NCBI GenBank assembly: GCA_022511125.1
Contig: JAFLSD010000003.1
Span: 62,001-126,000 of the forward strand
Source: Paramuribaculum sp.
GTDB taxonomy: Bacteria; Bacteroidota; Bacteroidia; Bacteroidales; Muribaculaceae
Length of the DNA stretch: 64,000 nucleotides
Direction: 5' to 3'
The notes below the pieces were generated by a model, which saw only the letters and a list, made by a program, of their open reading frames with translations, had not been told where the DNA came from and did not search any database. Shown in pieces: positions 47,010 to 56,369 of the stretch (position 1 is its first letter; each line of letters starts with the position of its first letter). The position numbers and the translations under genes are program-made.

Positions 47010-47367
47010 AATGCAAAAAGAATTAAATGGTAAAATAAACGGCCGCAAAAATACCCAACTTTAGCTCACATCAAGAAAAAACAATGGTTCAATTCAGTTC
47101 AAACTCCATCTTCACAATTGTTTTGAGATACAGAAATTTTTGTAATTTTGCTGTGCGTTTCATAAAGAAACGCTATGACATGAAGAGAATTTCAACTATT
47201 TATTTTGCATTTTGCACAGTCAATCCCATCGTGATGAATTGGGGTTTTCTCGAAAATTGGAAAAGCACAGCGTCCCTCTGACCTGAATTTTATAGTGTCG
47301 GCAACCTTGACGATGAGTTGCCATAAAAAATCATCCACATCATTATAATTGTAATTACAAGCTTCTT
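47010..47367. other. Intergenic region before the efflux operon
   Basis: 358 bp with divergent genes on either side. TTTG at 47122-47125 and TAATTTTG at 47143-47150 (17 bp apart) form a plausible plus-strand promoter, which would leave a leader of about 210 nt. The leader has a 34-codon reading frame (47180-47281) that I do not regard as supported. I see no clear terminator or riboswitch fold. Confidence 0.5.
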
Positions 47368-48684
47368 ATGAACAATCATAGATTGCTCATAGGCCTGCTG
47401 ACAGCGGCAGGCCTGTCGAGCGGCGTGGTGTGCGGTTATTCTCAAGCAGTAATATCGCTTGACGAACTGTTTGAATATGCCGAGAGTCACAGCGCACAAC
47501 TCAAACCCGTTTTCACATCGCAAGATGTAAGCCGATATGAAATCCAAGTGGCCAAAGCAGCAAGATTACCAGAAATAACAGCCACCATGCAAGTAAGTTT
47601 TCTTGGCGATGGATTTACGACCGCACGCAGTCTGTCGGATTATCAAAAGGCTGCTATACCTCATTTAGGGACCGGCATGGGAATAAATATCGACCAACCG
47701 CTATATACGGGAGGTGCAATATCGGGAGCCATAGAGATGGCCGAACTGAAGTCTATCGGTGAAAGGTTCGCCTTGGATCTTCAGCGTGACAACCTGAGAA
47801 TACAGCTCGCTGGGTTTTACCTTGATCTTTATAAGTACAAGAATCTCCGGATTGTAGTCGAACACAATATCGAAGCAGCCAACAAGGTTCTCGATGAAAT
47901 GAAGGCTCGATATTCGCAAGGAACCGCTATAGCTAACGATATCACCCGTTATGAACTTCTCATTTCAAATCTCGAATTGCAACTTATCAGAATCGACAAT
48001 ACGATTGATCTCTTCAACCACAATCTTGTCACCGTAGCAGGACTACCGACTGATACTCAGATTATCCCGGACACCGCACTCATCTCAACCGTTCTTCCTG
48101 CCGCTTCAGAGGCGGAATGGAAAGAGAAAGCCACGGTAAATTCACCTCAGATTATGCTCGCGCGTAATAATATCGACTTAAGTGTCACAGCTGAAAAATT
48201 AACTCACAGCGATTATCTGCCGAAAATCGGGCTTCAGGCCGGATGGACTATCGACGGCCCCATACTCGTCGAAGTTCCTCCGATCAACCGTAATCTCAGC
48301 TATTGGTGGGTTGGCTTAGGTCTGAAATATAATCTATCATCGCTGTATAAAAACAATAAGGCCATGCGAAAACGTAGAGCCGAAACGCTTACAGCCCGAG
48401 AGCGATACGATGCGGCTGTAGACAATGTGAATATGGCAGTCCGCGCGGATTATCTGAAATACTTGGAAGCATACGAAGAATTGAAAACCATGGATAAAAG
48501 CGTGGAACTCGCCCGTATGAACTACCGCGTCACTTCTACCCGATATTCGGCCGATATGGCATTGATAACCGACATGCTTGACGCGGCTAATGCTTTGCTC
48601 GATGCTGAACAACAGCTGGTTAACAGCAAAATCAACATTATTTATTCTTATTACAAACTATTATTCACAACAGGAACTATATGA
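47368..48684 (+). CDS. TolC family outer membrane efflux protein
   Basis: Outer-membrane channel of a tripartite efflux or secretion system, 438 residues. It has a signal peptide (about 1-28), then two long helical repeats typical of TolC: ISLDELFEYAESHSAQLKP (first OEP repeat) and ARYSQGTAIANDITRYELLISNLELQLI, mirrored later by STRYSADMALITDMLDAANALLDAEQQLVNSKINIIYSYY. It overlaps the membrane-fusion gene start by 4 nt, so it belongs to the same operon. Confidence 0.88.
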   Translation: MNNHRLLIGLLTAAGLSSGVVCGYSQAVISLDELFEYAESHSAQLKPVFTSQDVSRYEIQVAKAARLPEITATMQVSFLGDGFTTARSLSDYQKAAIPHLGTGMGINIDQPLYTGGAISGAIEMAELKSIGERFALDLQRDNLRIQLAGFYLDLYKYKNLRIVVEHNIEAANKVLDEMKARYSQGTAIANDITRYELLISNLELQLIRIDNTIDLFNHNLVTVAGLPTDTQIIPDTALISTVLPAASEAEWKEKATVNSPQIMLARNNIDLSVTAEKLTHSDYLPKIGLQAGWTIDGPILVEVPPINRNLSYWWVGLGLKYNLSSLYKNNKAMRKRRAETLTARERYDAAVDNVNMAVRADYLKYLEAYEELKTMDKSVELARMNYRVTSTRYSADMALITDMLDAANALLDAEQQLVNSKINIIYSYYKLLFTTGTI

Positions 48685-49715
48685 AATCTTCAACGAAAAT
48701 AATATTGTCAACTATACTAAGCATCCTTGTAATCATAGGAGCGGCACTTTGGGTCATTTTCAGTTTTCTACATTTAGGTGATGTTGAGTTTACGGACAAT
48801 GCACAGATCAAACAACAGATAGTACCGGTAAACAGTCGCGTGCAAGGTTATATCAAAGAAATCCGTTTCAATGAATATGAGCCCGTAAAGAAAGGCGATA
48901 CTTTGATAATAATAGATGACTCCGATCTCCGGCTGAATGTAGCCAAAGCTCGAGCGGAATATCAGAACGCCCTCGCCGGAAAAAACATAACGGGAAAAAC
49001 AGTAGCTTCCGCTTCGGCGAATCTCGGAGTTAGCGAAGCAACAATAGAAGAAGCCCGGATTATGATGGATTTATCTCACAAGGACCTGGAACGCTACGAA
49101 AATCTCCTCGCGCAGGGTGCTGTGACGCGGCAGCAATACGATGGAGCGAAAGCCGACTATGAAGCAAAAAGAGCCAGATATGAAACCCTTAAGAGACAAC
49201 GAAACGCCACATCGAGCGTCGTCGAGGTAAATCGCTCTCAGCTTTCATCTTCCGATGCCTCGATAGATCTTGCTAAAGCCCTTTTGGAATCGGCCGAACT
49301 TAATCTCACCTATACCGTGATCACCGCGCCCTGCGACGGCTATACATCGCGAAAAGAGATACAGGTAGGTCTGTTGGTTCAGCCGGGACAGACGCTTCTT
49401 GATATTGTAGACGCATCAGACATATGGGTTACTGCCAATTATAAAGAGACTCAACTGAAGCATATCCGACCGGGAAGTGAAGTTGAGATAGAGGTAGATG
49501 CTGTGCCGAATGTCAAATATTATGGTGTTGTCAAATCCATATCGACAGCCACAGGAGCAGCACTCTCAATCATTCCGCAGGATAATTCAGCCGGTAATTT
49601 TGTCAAGGTACGTCAAAGAGTGCCTGTAAGGATTGACTTTACCGACAAAAACAGTCCCGAAGACATGGAACTTCTAAGAGCCGGAATGAATGTGGAATGT
49701 CTTGTTAAATATTGA
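48681..49715 (+). CDS. HlyD/EmrA-type membrane fusion protein
   Basis: Periplasmic adaptor linking the inner-membrane pump to the TolC-like channel, 344 residues. It has an N-terminal transmembrane anchor (about 8-28), a barrel-sandwich half-motif TDNAQIKQQIVPVNSRVQGYIKEI, a helical hairpin (about 80-190) and the second half-motif NLTYTVITAPCDGYTSRKEIQVGLLVQPGQTLLDIV, then a beta-barrel domain. This is EmrA-like. Confidence 0.9.
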   Translation: MKSSTKIILSTILSILVIIGAALWVIFSFLHLGDVEFTDNAQIKQQIVPVNSRVQGYIKEIRFNEYEPVKKGDTLIIIDDSDLRLNVAKARAEYQNALAGKNITGKTVASASANLGVSEATIEEARIMMDLSHKDLERYENLLAQGAVTRQQYDGAKADYEAKRARYETLKRQRNATSSVVEVNRSQLSSSDASIDLAKALLESAELNLTYTVITAPCDGYTSRKEIQVGLLVQPGQTLLDIVDASDIWVTANYKETQLKHIRPGSEVEIEVDAVPNVKYYGVVKSISTATGAALSIIPQDNSAGNFVKVRQRVPVRIDFTDKNSPEDMELLRAGMNVECLVKY

Positions 49716-49720
49716 TTGTC

Positions 49721-51334
49721 ATGAGTGACTGGCATTCAAATCCCGGACCCTTTGACATTCCGGAAATGGTGAATTGGATTCCTCGAAGGGTAAAACCGTG
49801 GATATTCATCTTCTTCATTCTCATTATCCAATTTTCAGGCGGAATTTATATGGCGGCTGCCTCCCGAATGGTTGGCACTCAGGCCTTGATGCAGGAAGAC
49901 ATACTTATGGCAGGTTACGCCTCGCTTATCGGTATGGCTGTGAACTTCGCCGTAATGTTCAGAATTAAATTCAGGTTCTCAACAAGAACCCAGCTCCTCA
50001 TTTGTTGTAGCATACTTATTTTTGCTAACATTATTTGTGCCCTGACTGATTCAATTCCAATTTTAGTCCTTACTTGTCTTATAGCCGGATGGTTCAGGAT
50101 GCAGGCAACATTAGCTGTTAATTCCACGATTCAATTGTGGCTAACCCCTAAAAGAGATATGGCGGTATTTTTTTGCTATGTCTATTTGGTTGTCGACTGT
50201 GTGATTCAATTGAGTGGAATTGCGACCATCTATCTATCCTTCAATTCAAGTTGGGAATATATGCAGGTAATAATGGCGGGAATGTTGGCTTTCATGATGA
50301 TTCTTGTTTTGATATTGCTAAAACCGATGAGAGGACCCATGTTTATACCATTAAAGGGTATCGATTGGCTTGGAAGTATATTATGGGCCGGCTTTATGCT
50401 TTGCTTCACTTTTATCTGTGTCTATGGAAATTATCTCGATTGGTGGGATTCACGCGAAATAAAAATTGCTGCCGTCCTTGGCTTTTTATTTGTTTTGATA
50501 AACTTATGGCGTGCGAGTATCCTTCCAACGCCTTACATATCGTGGCAGGCGATGAAAAACCGGAGTGTATGGAGAGCAACAGCCGTATATCTCGTTTTCT
50601 TTCCACTTTTAGCAACAGAACATGTCTTTGAACACAGCTACGCCGAACATATACTTGGATTTGATGAAACAAATCTTATAGATCTTAACTGGTATGTGTT
50701 TGCCGGAATCATTGTAGGTGTAGCTTTTACATATTACACATTTACCATCCGAAAATGGAGATATAAAACGTTGACACTGATAGCATTCTGCCTCGCGGGA
50801 TTTTATCTTTTATGGTTTTATTTCAATATAGATTATGGCGTTGAGAAAGAGGCGCTATTTGTTCCATTGTTCTTCCGAGGTATAGCTGCGGTGATAATTT
50901 CTATAGTTTTCCTCACATCTATCGTTCAAAGTGGGTTGCCATTCGAAGTCTTCCCTCAGGCCGTATGTATCAACGGGTTCACTGGTGCCGTCATGGGAGC
51001 AACCTTGGGACCTGCTATCATAGGTGAATGGCTTAGACATACCATGCAGAGGAACCTTGCTCTTTTCAGTTCAGACTTTACGGATTTTAGCAGTAACATA
51101 AGTCATTTTTCATTGGGGGAACTGATTGGAATGGTAAATGAACAGGCATTGATCGTGGCAATGAAAGAGATATACGGATGGCTTCTTATCCTTTGTATAC
51201 TTTCGTTAGTTGTCATTGTCATCTCTTTCAGCCCTGTGAGACCCAATGCTATTTTCCCGAAATGGAAAAATATAAGGAAAATACTTCGTAGAAGTAATCA
51301 TGAGATAAATGTAAACACTCACTATGAACTATAA
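49721..51334 (+). CDS. EmrB-like MFS efflux transporter
   Basis: Inner-membrane major-facilitator protein of 537 residues with about 14 hydrophobic segments, as in the DHA2 (EmrB) drug:proton antiporters. The family motifs are diverged, and the usual motif A is hard to see. The assignment rests on topology plus the adjacent tolC/emrA-type genes. ATG 49721 is used; an in-frame TTG at 49712 overlaps the previous stop. The C-terminus is basic (KWKNIRKILRRSNH). Codon use looks AT-rich compared with the upstream genes. Confidence 0.78.
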   Translation: MSDWHSNPGPFDIPEMVNWIPRRVKPWIFIFFILIIQFSGGIYMAAASRMVGTQALMQEDILMAGYASLIGMAVNFAVMFRIKFRFSTRTQLLICCSILIFANIICALTDSIPILVLTCLIAGWFRMQATLAVNSTIQLWLTPKRDMAVFFCYVYLVVDCVIQLSGIATIYLSFNSSWEYMQVIMAGMLAFMMILVLILLKPMRGPMFIPLKGIDWLGSILWAGFMLCFTFICVYGNYLDWWDSREIKIAAVLGFLFVLINLWRASILPTPYISWQAMKNRSVWRATAVYLVFFPLLATEHVFEHSYAEHILGFDETNLIDLNWYVFAGIIVGVAFTYYTFTIRKWRYKTLTLIAFCLAGFYLLWFYFNIDYGVEKEALFVPLFFRGIAAVIISIVFLTSIVQSGLPFEVFPQAVCINGFTGAVMGATLGPAIIGEWLRHTMQRNLALFSSDFTDFSSNISHFSLGELIGMVNEQALIVAMKEIYGWLLILCILSLVVIVISFSPVRPNAIFPKWKNIRKILRRSNHEINVNTHYEL

Positions 51335-51360
51335 ATTTTTACTAGACTGCTTTATAGGTA

Positions 51361-52644
51361 ATGAAAAAATTATTTTTAATATTTTTAATCTTGGTGTCTA
51401 TAGGGATTCAAACGATGGCTAATATATTTAATGGCAAAGATGAAATTACCTTGGTGGGCGACAGAATGGAAGTTGACTCGACTAAGGTTTATGACATTCT
51501 TCTACATAATGCACCTGAAGATTTCCAGGAACCAAATGTGCCCTCAGTAGTGATTGTAGGGAAAAAAGGGAAATTCATTTTTGGTGTCGGAGGATATGTG
51601 AAGGCAGTTGCCGGATGGGATTTCGGACACCCCATTGAATCCACTGATGAATTCATTACTTCTGAAATTCCAATGGGACCTACAGACGGGGATGGCAGCA
51701 GATTCAGTATTTCTGGCAAGCAGACTCATCTTTTTCTTAATTTCGTTGCACTTCCGGGCACAGGTAACGAAATCGGAGCTTTTGTATCAGCCAATCTTTT
51801 GGATGATTACAAGCCTACTCTTCAATTCGCTTATTTAAAATATCGAGGATTACAGGCAGGTTTCGATTATACCCTATTTTCCGACCCGGCTTGTGGCGTT
51901 CGGGCTGTTGACTATGAGGGGCCATGCAGCTTTACGGCGATTCCGGTCGCAGGTATCAGTTATTTGTGGGAACCGAAACCGCATGGACGTTGGGAACTGG
52001 CTCTTGGAATAGAACTCCCTCAGTCTTCATTCACAACTGTTGAGGGAAAAAACAAATGGGTTTATCAAAGATTTCCGGATATCCCTTTAGCTGCAAAGTA
52101 TGCGTGGGCTGAAGGGAATTCGTGGGTCAGGCTTTCTTCCATATTAAGGACCCTTACATATAGAAATTTGGAAACTAACGTGAATCATAATCGTTTCGGA
52201 TATGGGTTCCAGTTAAGCGGTGCAGTCAATTTCCTTGAAAAACTGACATTTTTTTATGAAGGAGTATGGGGAAAGGGTATCGCTTCTCTGATACAGGACG
52301 GTGTAGACCAAGGTCTTGATCTTGCACCTACATACAATGGAAATTCCCTTTCACCGGTTATGGTAGGAGGTGGTTTTTGCTCACTGCAATATAATATCAG
52401 CGATAGATTTTCTGTCTCGGCTACATACTCCCAGTTTAGAACATACGCCCAAAGATATAACGAGGGTTCAAATCCTTGGGACGAACAATATAAATATGGC
52501 CAATATGTCTCTTCGAATATTTTTTATAAGGCTTCATCATTTTTTGAGATAGGTTTTGAATATATCTGGGGAAGAAGGGTGAACTATGACAGCTTGAAAT
52601 GTGCTGACAACCGTGTTCAGTTGGCATTTCAGTTATCCTTCTAA
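51361..52644 (+). CDS. Outer-membrane porin-like beta-barrel protein
   Basis: A 427-residue exported protein with a signal peptide (about 1-20). The N-terminus is periplasmic (to about 70), followed by many amphipathic strands (for example FGVGGYVKAVAGWDFG, FGYGFQLSGAVNFL, FEIGFEYIWGRRVNY). It ends VQLAFQLSF, with the C-terminal phenylalanine recognised by the BAM complex. It resembles DcaP-like porins found in Bacteroidetes. It lies 26 nt after the transporter gene, suggesting it is part of the same efflux or uptake operon. Confidence 0.72.
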   Translation: MKKLFLIFLILVSIGIQTMANIFNGKDEITLVGDRMEVDSTKVYDILLHNAPEDFQEPNVPSVVIVGKKGKFIFGVGGYVKAVAGWDFGHPIESTDEFITSEIPMGPTDGDGSRFSISGKQTHLFLNFVALPGTGNEIGAFVSANLLDDYKPTLQFAYLKYRGLQAGFDYTLFSDPACGVRAVDYEGPCSFTAIPVAGISYLWEPKPHGRWELALGIELPQSSFTTVEGKNKWVYQRFPDIPLAAKYAWAEGNSWVRLSSILRTLTYRNLETNVNHNRFGYGFQLSGAVNFLEKLTFFYEGVWGKGIASLIQDGVDQGLDLAPTYNGNSLSPVMVGGGFCSLQYNISDRFSVSATYSQFRTYAQRYNEGSNPWDEQYKYGQYVSSNIFYKASSFFEIGFEYIWGRRVNYDSLKCADNRVQLAFQLSF

Positions 52645-52764
52645 TATTAAACATCCTGAACTGACCTCACAATGCCTATTTTCATCTATAACAGCTTTTT
52701 CGAATGTAATTTTAAGAACTTTTAATTTTTAATGATTGTTTAATAAAAGTAATTTAAATCTGCA

Positions 52765-53769
52765 ATGAAAAGAATATTTTTATTAAGCCTGATGACATAT
52801 CTGATGGTTTTTTCCATTAGCTGTTCTTCCAAAAATACCCATTATACAGATACTGGAGAACCAAAGCAAGAAATGCCAAAAGAAGGAGGACCTAAAATCG
52901 GTCAACGGATGATGGGAGGAATGGAGAGACCTAAACCAAGTCCGGAACTTCAGGCATTGATTGACGTGACAGTACCAAAATTCACTCAAAGTTTCTTTAT
53001 TAGAGACAAAGGCGATACTTTGCAGTATAACCTTTTTGTTCCTGATACTCTTATATCCGGTCAAAAATATCCCCTCGTTCTTTTCATGGCTGACGCAAGC
53101 ACGCCGGGTCCCGATCCCTTGATTCCCTTGACTCAGGGTTATGGAGGACTGGTTTGGGCTGCTCCGGAATTTCAGAAAGAACACCCTTGTTTTGTATTGG
53201 TGCCACAATATTCCTATATAACGGTTGACAATGAATGGCAGACTATGCCGGAAGTAGATCAGACCATAGAACTTCTGGAAAATATTGTTCACACTTACCC
53301 GATAGATGAAAACCGTTTATATACCACTGGTCAGTCAATGGGTTGTATGATGTCTTTATATTTCAACATAAAATACCCGGATTTATTTGCAGCATCTCTG
53401 TTTGTCAGCGGACAATGGGATGTATCTAAAATGAAGGATTTCAAGGATAAAAAATTTATTTATATCACAGCTCAGGGAGATGCAACATCTACTGGCGGTG
53501 CGGATGAATTAAAAGCTCTTTTAAAAAAGGAAAATTCAACATTTGCCGAGGCGATGTGGAGCGCAAGATTCCCTGAATCTGAACAGGATTCTCTTGCTGC
53601 TGCCTTATTGTCAAAAGGAGATGAACGGAACTTTATAACATTTGAAGGTAATACGGTTTTGCCTGCGAATATAACAGATCCTCATGGAGCGATGGTACAC
53701 ATGGCATCTTTCAATTTTGCGTATCGTTTGAAACCGGTTACCGAATGGCTGTTAAATCAATCCAAATAA
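52765..53769 (+). CDS. Lipoprotein alpha/beta-hydrolase (esterase-like)
   Basis: A 334-residue lipoprotein, with lipobox FSISC (Cys about 20), a Met/Pro/Gly-rich linker, and an alpha/beta-hydrolase domain like PHB depolymerase or feruloyl-esterase relatives. The nucleophile is Ser191 in TTGQSMGCMMSLY. PLVLFMADASTPG is the oxyanion-side strand, and the likely histidine is in DPHGAMVHMAS. The substrate is unknown. It is 120 bp after the porin gene and may be the last gene of the efflux operon. Confidence 0.75.
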   Translation: MKRIFLLSLMTYLMVFSISCSSKNTHYTDTGEPKQEMPKEGGPKIGQRMMGGMERPKPSPELQALIDVTVPKFTQSFFIRDKGDTLQYNLFVPDTLISGQKYPLVLFMADASTPGPDPLIPLTQGYGGLVWAAPEFQKEHPCFVLVPQYSYITVDNEWQTMPEVDQTIELLENIVHTYPIDENRLYTTGQSMGCMMSLYFNIKYPDLFAASLFVSGQWDVSKMKDFKDKKFIYITAQGDATSTGGADELKALLKKENSTFAEAMWSARFPESEQDSLAAALLSKGDERNFITFEGNTVLPANITDPHGAMVHMASFNFAYRLKPVTEWLLNQSK

Positions 53770-53839
53770 ATTCGCCTCAAATATGGAAAACATAAACTGC
53801 CGGCTTGTCGAACTGCTGAAAGGAGCTGACGCGTTCGAT

Positions 53840-54658
53840 TCATCCATTTATTTTTCGATAGGCAGTAGGCGACATTCCTAAATGTTTACTGACATACCGG
53901 CTGAAATATGACAAGGAGGAAAAATTCATTTCATCGCTGATTTGGGTTAGCGACAGATTGCTATTGTTAAGAAAATCAATCAAAACGGGAACGGCGTATT
54001 TGTCTATAAGATTCATTACGCTGTTTCCCGTGATTCGTTTCACGGTTTCCGAAAGATATTTCGGTGACACATTCAGTTCTCCGGCATAATAAGATACTTC
54101 TCTGTATCGTTTAGCCCTTCCGCTTTCCAATAGTGCCAAAAGCCTTTTCACTATATCGGCTGTCCGTTCGGAAGGCGATATATCCCTATGGATTTTTGCG
54201 TGGAAATCAAACAGATCGTAAATCATAGTCAGAGCAATACTCCCTATCAGTTCATCATAGAATAAATGATGGCGATCGCCGCTCCTTAATCTTAACTGTT
54301 CGATATCATTGTTAAACCGTAGGGCATCCTCGTAGTCCAACGGGATTACGGGATTGGTAAACAAACTTATGTGTCCTATAATACCATAATGATTGGCCGG
54401 CAGAAGATTGTAAAGAAACTTGAATGGTGCAGCAATAAAGCGTATTTGCAAATCTTCCGAAGCGTTGATATGGGTAACAAGTTCAGGGTGGTTTATAACG
54501 GCAGCATCATTTTTTTGAATAGTCACCGGTTTACCGTTGAAAAGAAACATGGCATCTCCACCGTTACATATCAGATGTACCCCCCAGTCCATGAATCGGG
54601 GTGAATTGATCTCATGGATATCCTCGGAGTAAACTATTTCAGCTTTTGTTTTTTCCAT
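53840..54658 (-). CDS. AraC family transcriptional regulator
   Basis: A 272-residue regulator. It has an N-terminal cupin-like sensor (about 10-150) and a C-terminal double HTH: YYAGELNVSPKYLSETVKRITG and SLTQISDEMNFSSLSYFSRYVSKHLGMSPTAYRK, both standard for AraC proteins. It diverges from the redox operon starting at 54851, with a 192-bp shared intergenic region, so it is the likely regulator of that operon. Confidence 0.9.
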   Translation of the reverse strand: MEKTKAEIVYSEDIHEINSPRFMDWGVHLICNGGDAMFLFNGKPVTIQKNDAAVINHPELVTHINASEDLQIRFIAAPFKFLYNLLPANHYGIIGHISLFTNPVIPLDYEDALRFNNDIEQLRLRSGDRHHLFYDELIGSIALTMIYDLFDFHAKIHRDISPSERTADIVKRLLALLESGRAKRYREVSYYAGELNVSPKYLSETVKRITGNSVMNLIDKYAVPVLIDFLNNSNLSLTQISDEMNFSSLSYFSRYVSKHLGMSPTAYRKING

Positions 54659-54743
54659 CTTTTCTATAATTATGCAATCGCCAGTCGGAATTTAGTGTAC
54701 TTCAGCGGAGCCGGTGCACGGCATTTAATAAAATTACCGATCG

Positions 54744-54751
54744 CAAATATA
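54744..54751 (-). promoter_or_regulatory. -7 box of the araC-like gene
   Basis: TATATTTG on the minus strand fits TAnnTTTG; the leader would be about 80 nt. Confidence 0.45.
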
Positions 54752-54817
54752 ATATTTTTAAGCAAAATGTGAAAACTTCAGCGAAAAATTGAAAACATCT
54801 ACCGAATATCGTATCAG

Positions 54818-54825
54818 TACTTTTG
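54818..54825 (+). promoter_or_regulatory. -7 box of the redox operon
   Basis: TACTTTTG fits the -7 consensus, 25 nt before ATG 54851. The 66 bp between this and the divergent araC-like -7 box is the likely operator region. Confidence 0.55.
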
Positions 54826-54850
54826 CAATATAATTCAAATTCAACCGGCA

Positions 54851-55708
54851 ATGGATAAAACAATAAGACTTAACAATGGCATAGAAATGCCCCTAGTAGG
54901 CTATGGTGTGTTTCAGGTTTCTCCTGAAGAGTGTGAACGTTGCGTTACTGACGCTTTGGCTGTAGGATATCGTTCTATCGATACTGCACAGGCATATTTC
55001 AATGAGGAAGGAGTCGGCAATGCATGGCGTAAAAGCGGCATTACCCGTGAAGAACTATTCCTTACAACAAAGGTTTGGGTAAGTAACTACGACGGTAAAA
55101 AAGCAGCGGAATCGATCGACACATCGCTGCGTAAACTTCAGACGGATTATATCGACCTTCTGTTAATCCATCAATGTTTCGGCGATTATTATAACGCTTA
55201 CCGCGCTATGGAAGATGCTCTGAAAGCCGGCAAAGTACGTGCTATCGGAGTCAGCAACTTCTACTATGACCGCTTTGTCGACTTAGCTGAGATGATGGAT
55301 GTGAAGCCTGCGGTCAATCAGATTGAAGTCAATGTTTTCGCCCAACAGAAAGCAATGCAGGAACTCTGCGCCAAATATGGCACACATCTCATGGCCTGGG
55401 GACCGCTTGCCGAGGGATTCAACAATTTCTTCACCAATCCTGTCCTTTCGGAAATCGGCGCCAAGTACGGAAAAAGCGTGGCTCAGGTGGCATTGCGTTA
55501 TCTCGTTCAACGCGACATCATCATTATCCCGAAATCCGTTCACAAAGAACGTATGGAACAGAATTTCAACATCATGGACTTTGAACTTTCTGCCGCTGAC
55601 ATGAAAGCGATTTCGGCACTCGACCTCGGTCACGGTGTCGTTGTCAACTTTGAAGACCCAACGCAACGTGTTTCACTTTTCAATATAATAAAACAATATC
55701 ATGTTTAA
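54851..55708 (+). CDS. Aldo/keto reductase (AKR5-like)
   Basis: An NADPH-dependent reductase of 285 residues. The catalytic tetrad is Asp and Tyr in SIDTAQAYFNEEGVG, Lys in LTTKVWVSNYD and His in LLLIHQCF. GPLAEGFN and VIIIPKSVHKERMEQNF are the cofactor-binding motifs. It is cytoplasmic and resembles 2,5-diketogluconate reductase-like AKRs. It is the first gene of the AraC-linked operon and overlaps the flavodoxin start by 8 nt. Confidence 0.9.
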   Translation: MDKTIRLNNGIEMPLVGYGVFQVSPEECERCVTDALAVGYRSIDTAQAYFNEEGVGNAWRKSGITREELFLTTKVWVSNYDGKKAAESIDTSLRKLQTDYIDLLLIHQCFGDYYNAYRAMEDALKAGKVRAIGVSNFYYDRFVDLAEMMDVKPAVNQIEVNVFAQQKAMQELCAKYGTHLMAWGPLAEGFNNFFTNPVLSEIGAKYGKSVAQVALRYLVQRDIIIIPKSVHKERMEQNFNIMDFELSAADMKAISALDLGHGVVVNFEDPTQRVSLFNIIKQYHV

Positions 55709-56354
55709 GGTGATTAAAACTATAATACTTTTAATCTGCTCATTATTAGGTTTTACGGCTTGTGCCTCAAATGCAAAGCAGGAAAACAAGGAAACGGCAG
55801 ACCAAACAACAAAAGAAGTTAATATGAACGGTAAGCAATTAGTAGTATATTTCTCACATACAGGCGAGAACTATAATGTAGGATATATCAAAAAAGGGAA
55901 TACGGCAATAATTGCGGATATGATAGCTGACGCAACAGGAGCTGATAAGTTTGAAATTGTTCCCGTCAAGGACTACCCCGACGACTACAATCAATGTATC
56001 GAAGTGGCCCAGCAGGAGAAAAGAGCCAACGCCCGTCCTGCCATAAAAGGTGATAAGGATATAGCGAATTATGACGTGATTTTCATAGGTTATCCCAACT
56101 GGTGGGGCGAGGTGCCGATGTGCGTCTACACTTTCATTGAAAAGCACAACTGGCAGGGTAAGACCGTCATTCCCTTCATCACTCACGAAGGCAGCGGCAT
56201 GAGTGGCACGGACAGGAAAATCGCAAATGCTGCAAAAGGTTCGAACACTTTAGTCGGGAAAGGTCTTGCAGTGCAAGGAAAAGTGGCTCAGGAAAACCGC
56301 ACTGCCGCTAAAAAATCAGTTGATAACTGGCTTTCGAGACTAGGATATAACTAA
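55701..56354 (+). CDS. Exported flavodoxin lipoprotein
   Basis: A flavodoxin-fold protein of 217 residues. It begins with a lipoprotein signal, lipobox GFTAC (Cys about 21), then a short linker, then the flavodoxin domain: VVYFSHTGENYNVG (phosphate-binding loop), FIGYPNWWGEVP and FITHEGSGMSGT. It would bind FMN and carry electrons, but outside the cytoplasm. Another in-frame ATG at 55824 would give a soluble cytoplasmic form, so the export assignment depends on the first start. It lies between the AKR and nitroreductase genes. Confidence 0.85.
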   Translation: MFKVIKTIILLICSLLGFTACASNAKQENKETADQTTKEVNMNGKQLVVYFSHTGENYNVGYIKKGNTAIIADMIADATGADKFEIVPVKDYPDDYNQCIEVAQQEKRANARPAIKGDKDIANYDVIFIGYPNWWGEVPMCVYTFIEKHNWQGKTVIPFITHEGSGMSGTDRKIANAAKGSNTLVGKGLAVQGKVAQENRTAAKKSVDNWLSRLGYN

Positions 56355-56369
56355 TTAATCCCTCTGCAC

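Noticed and set aside
47084-47281. A 65-codon frame upstream of the tolC-like gene.
   Set aside because: It starts upstream of the predicted promoter, has no recognisable domain, and lies in AT-rich intergenic sequence. A 34-codon sub-frame in the leader is also unsupported.
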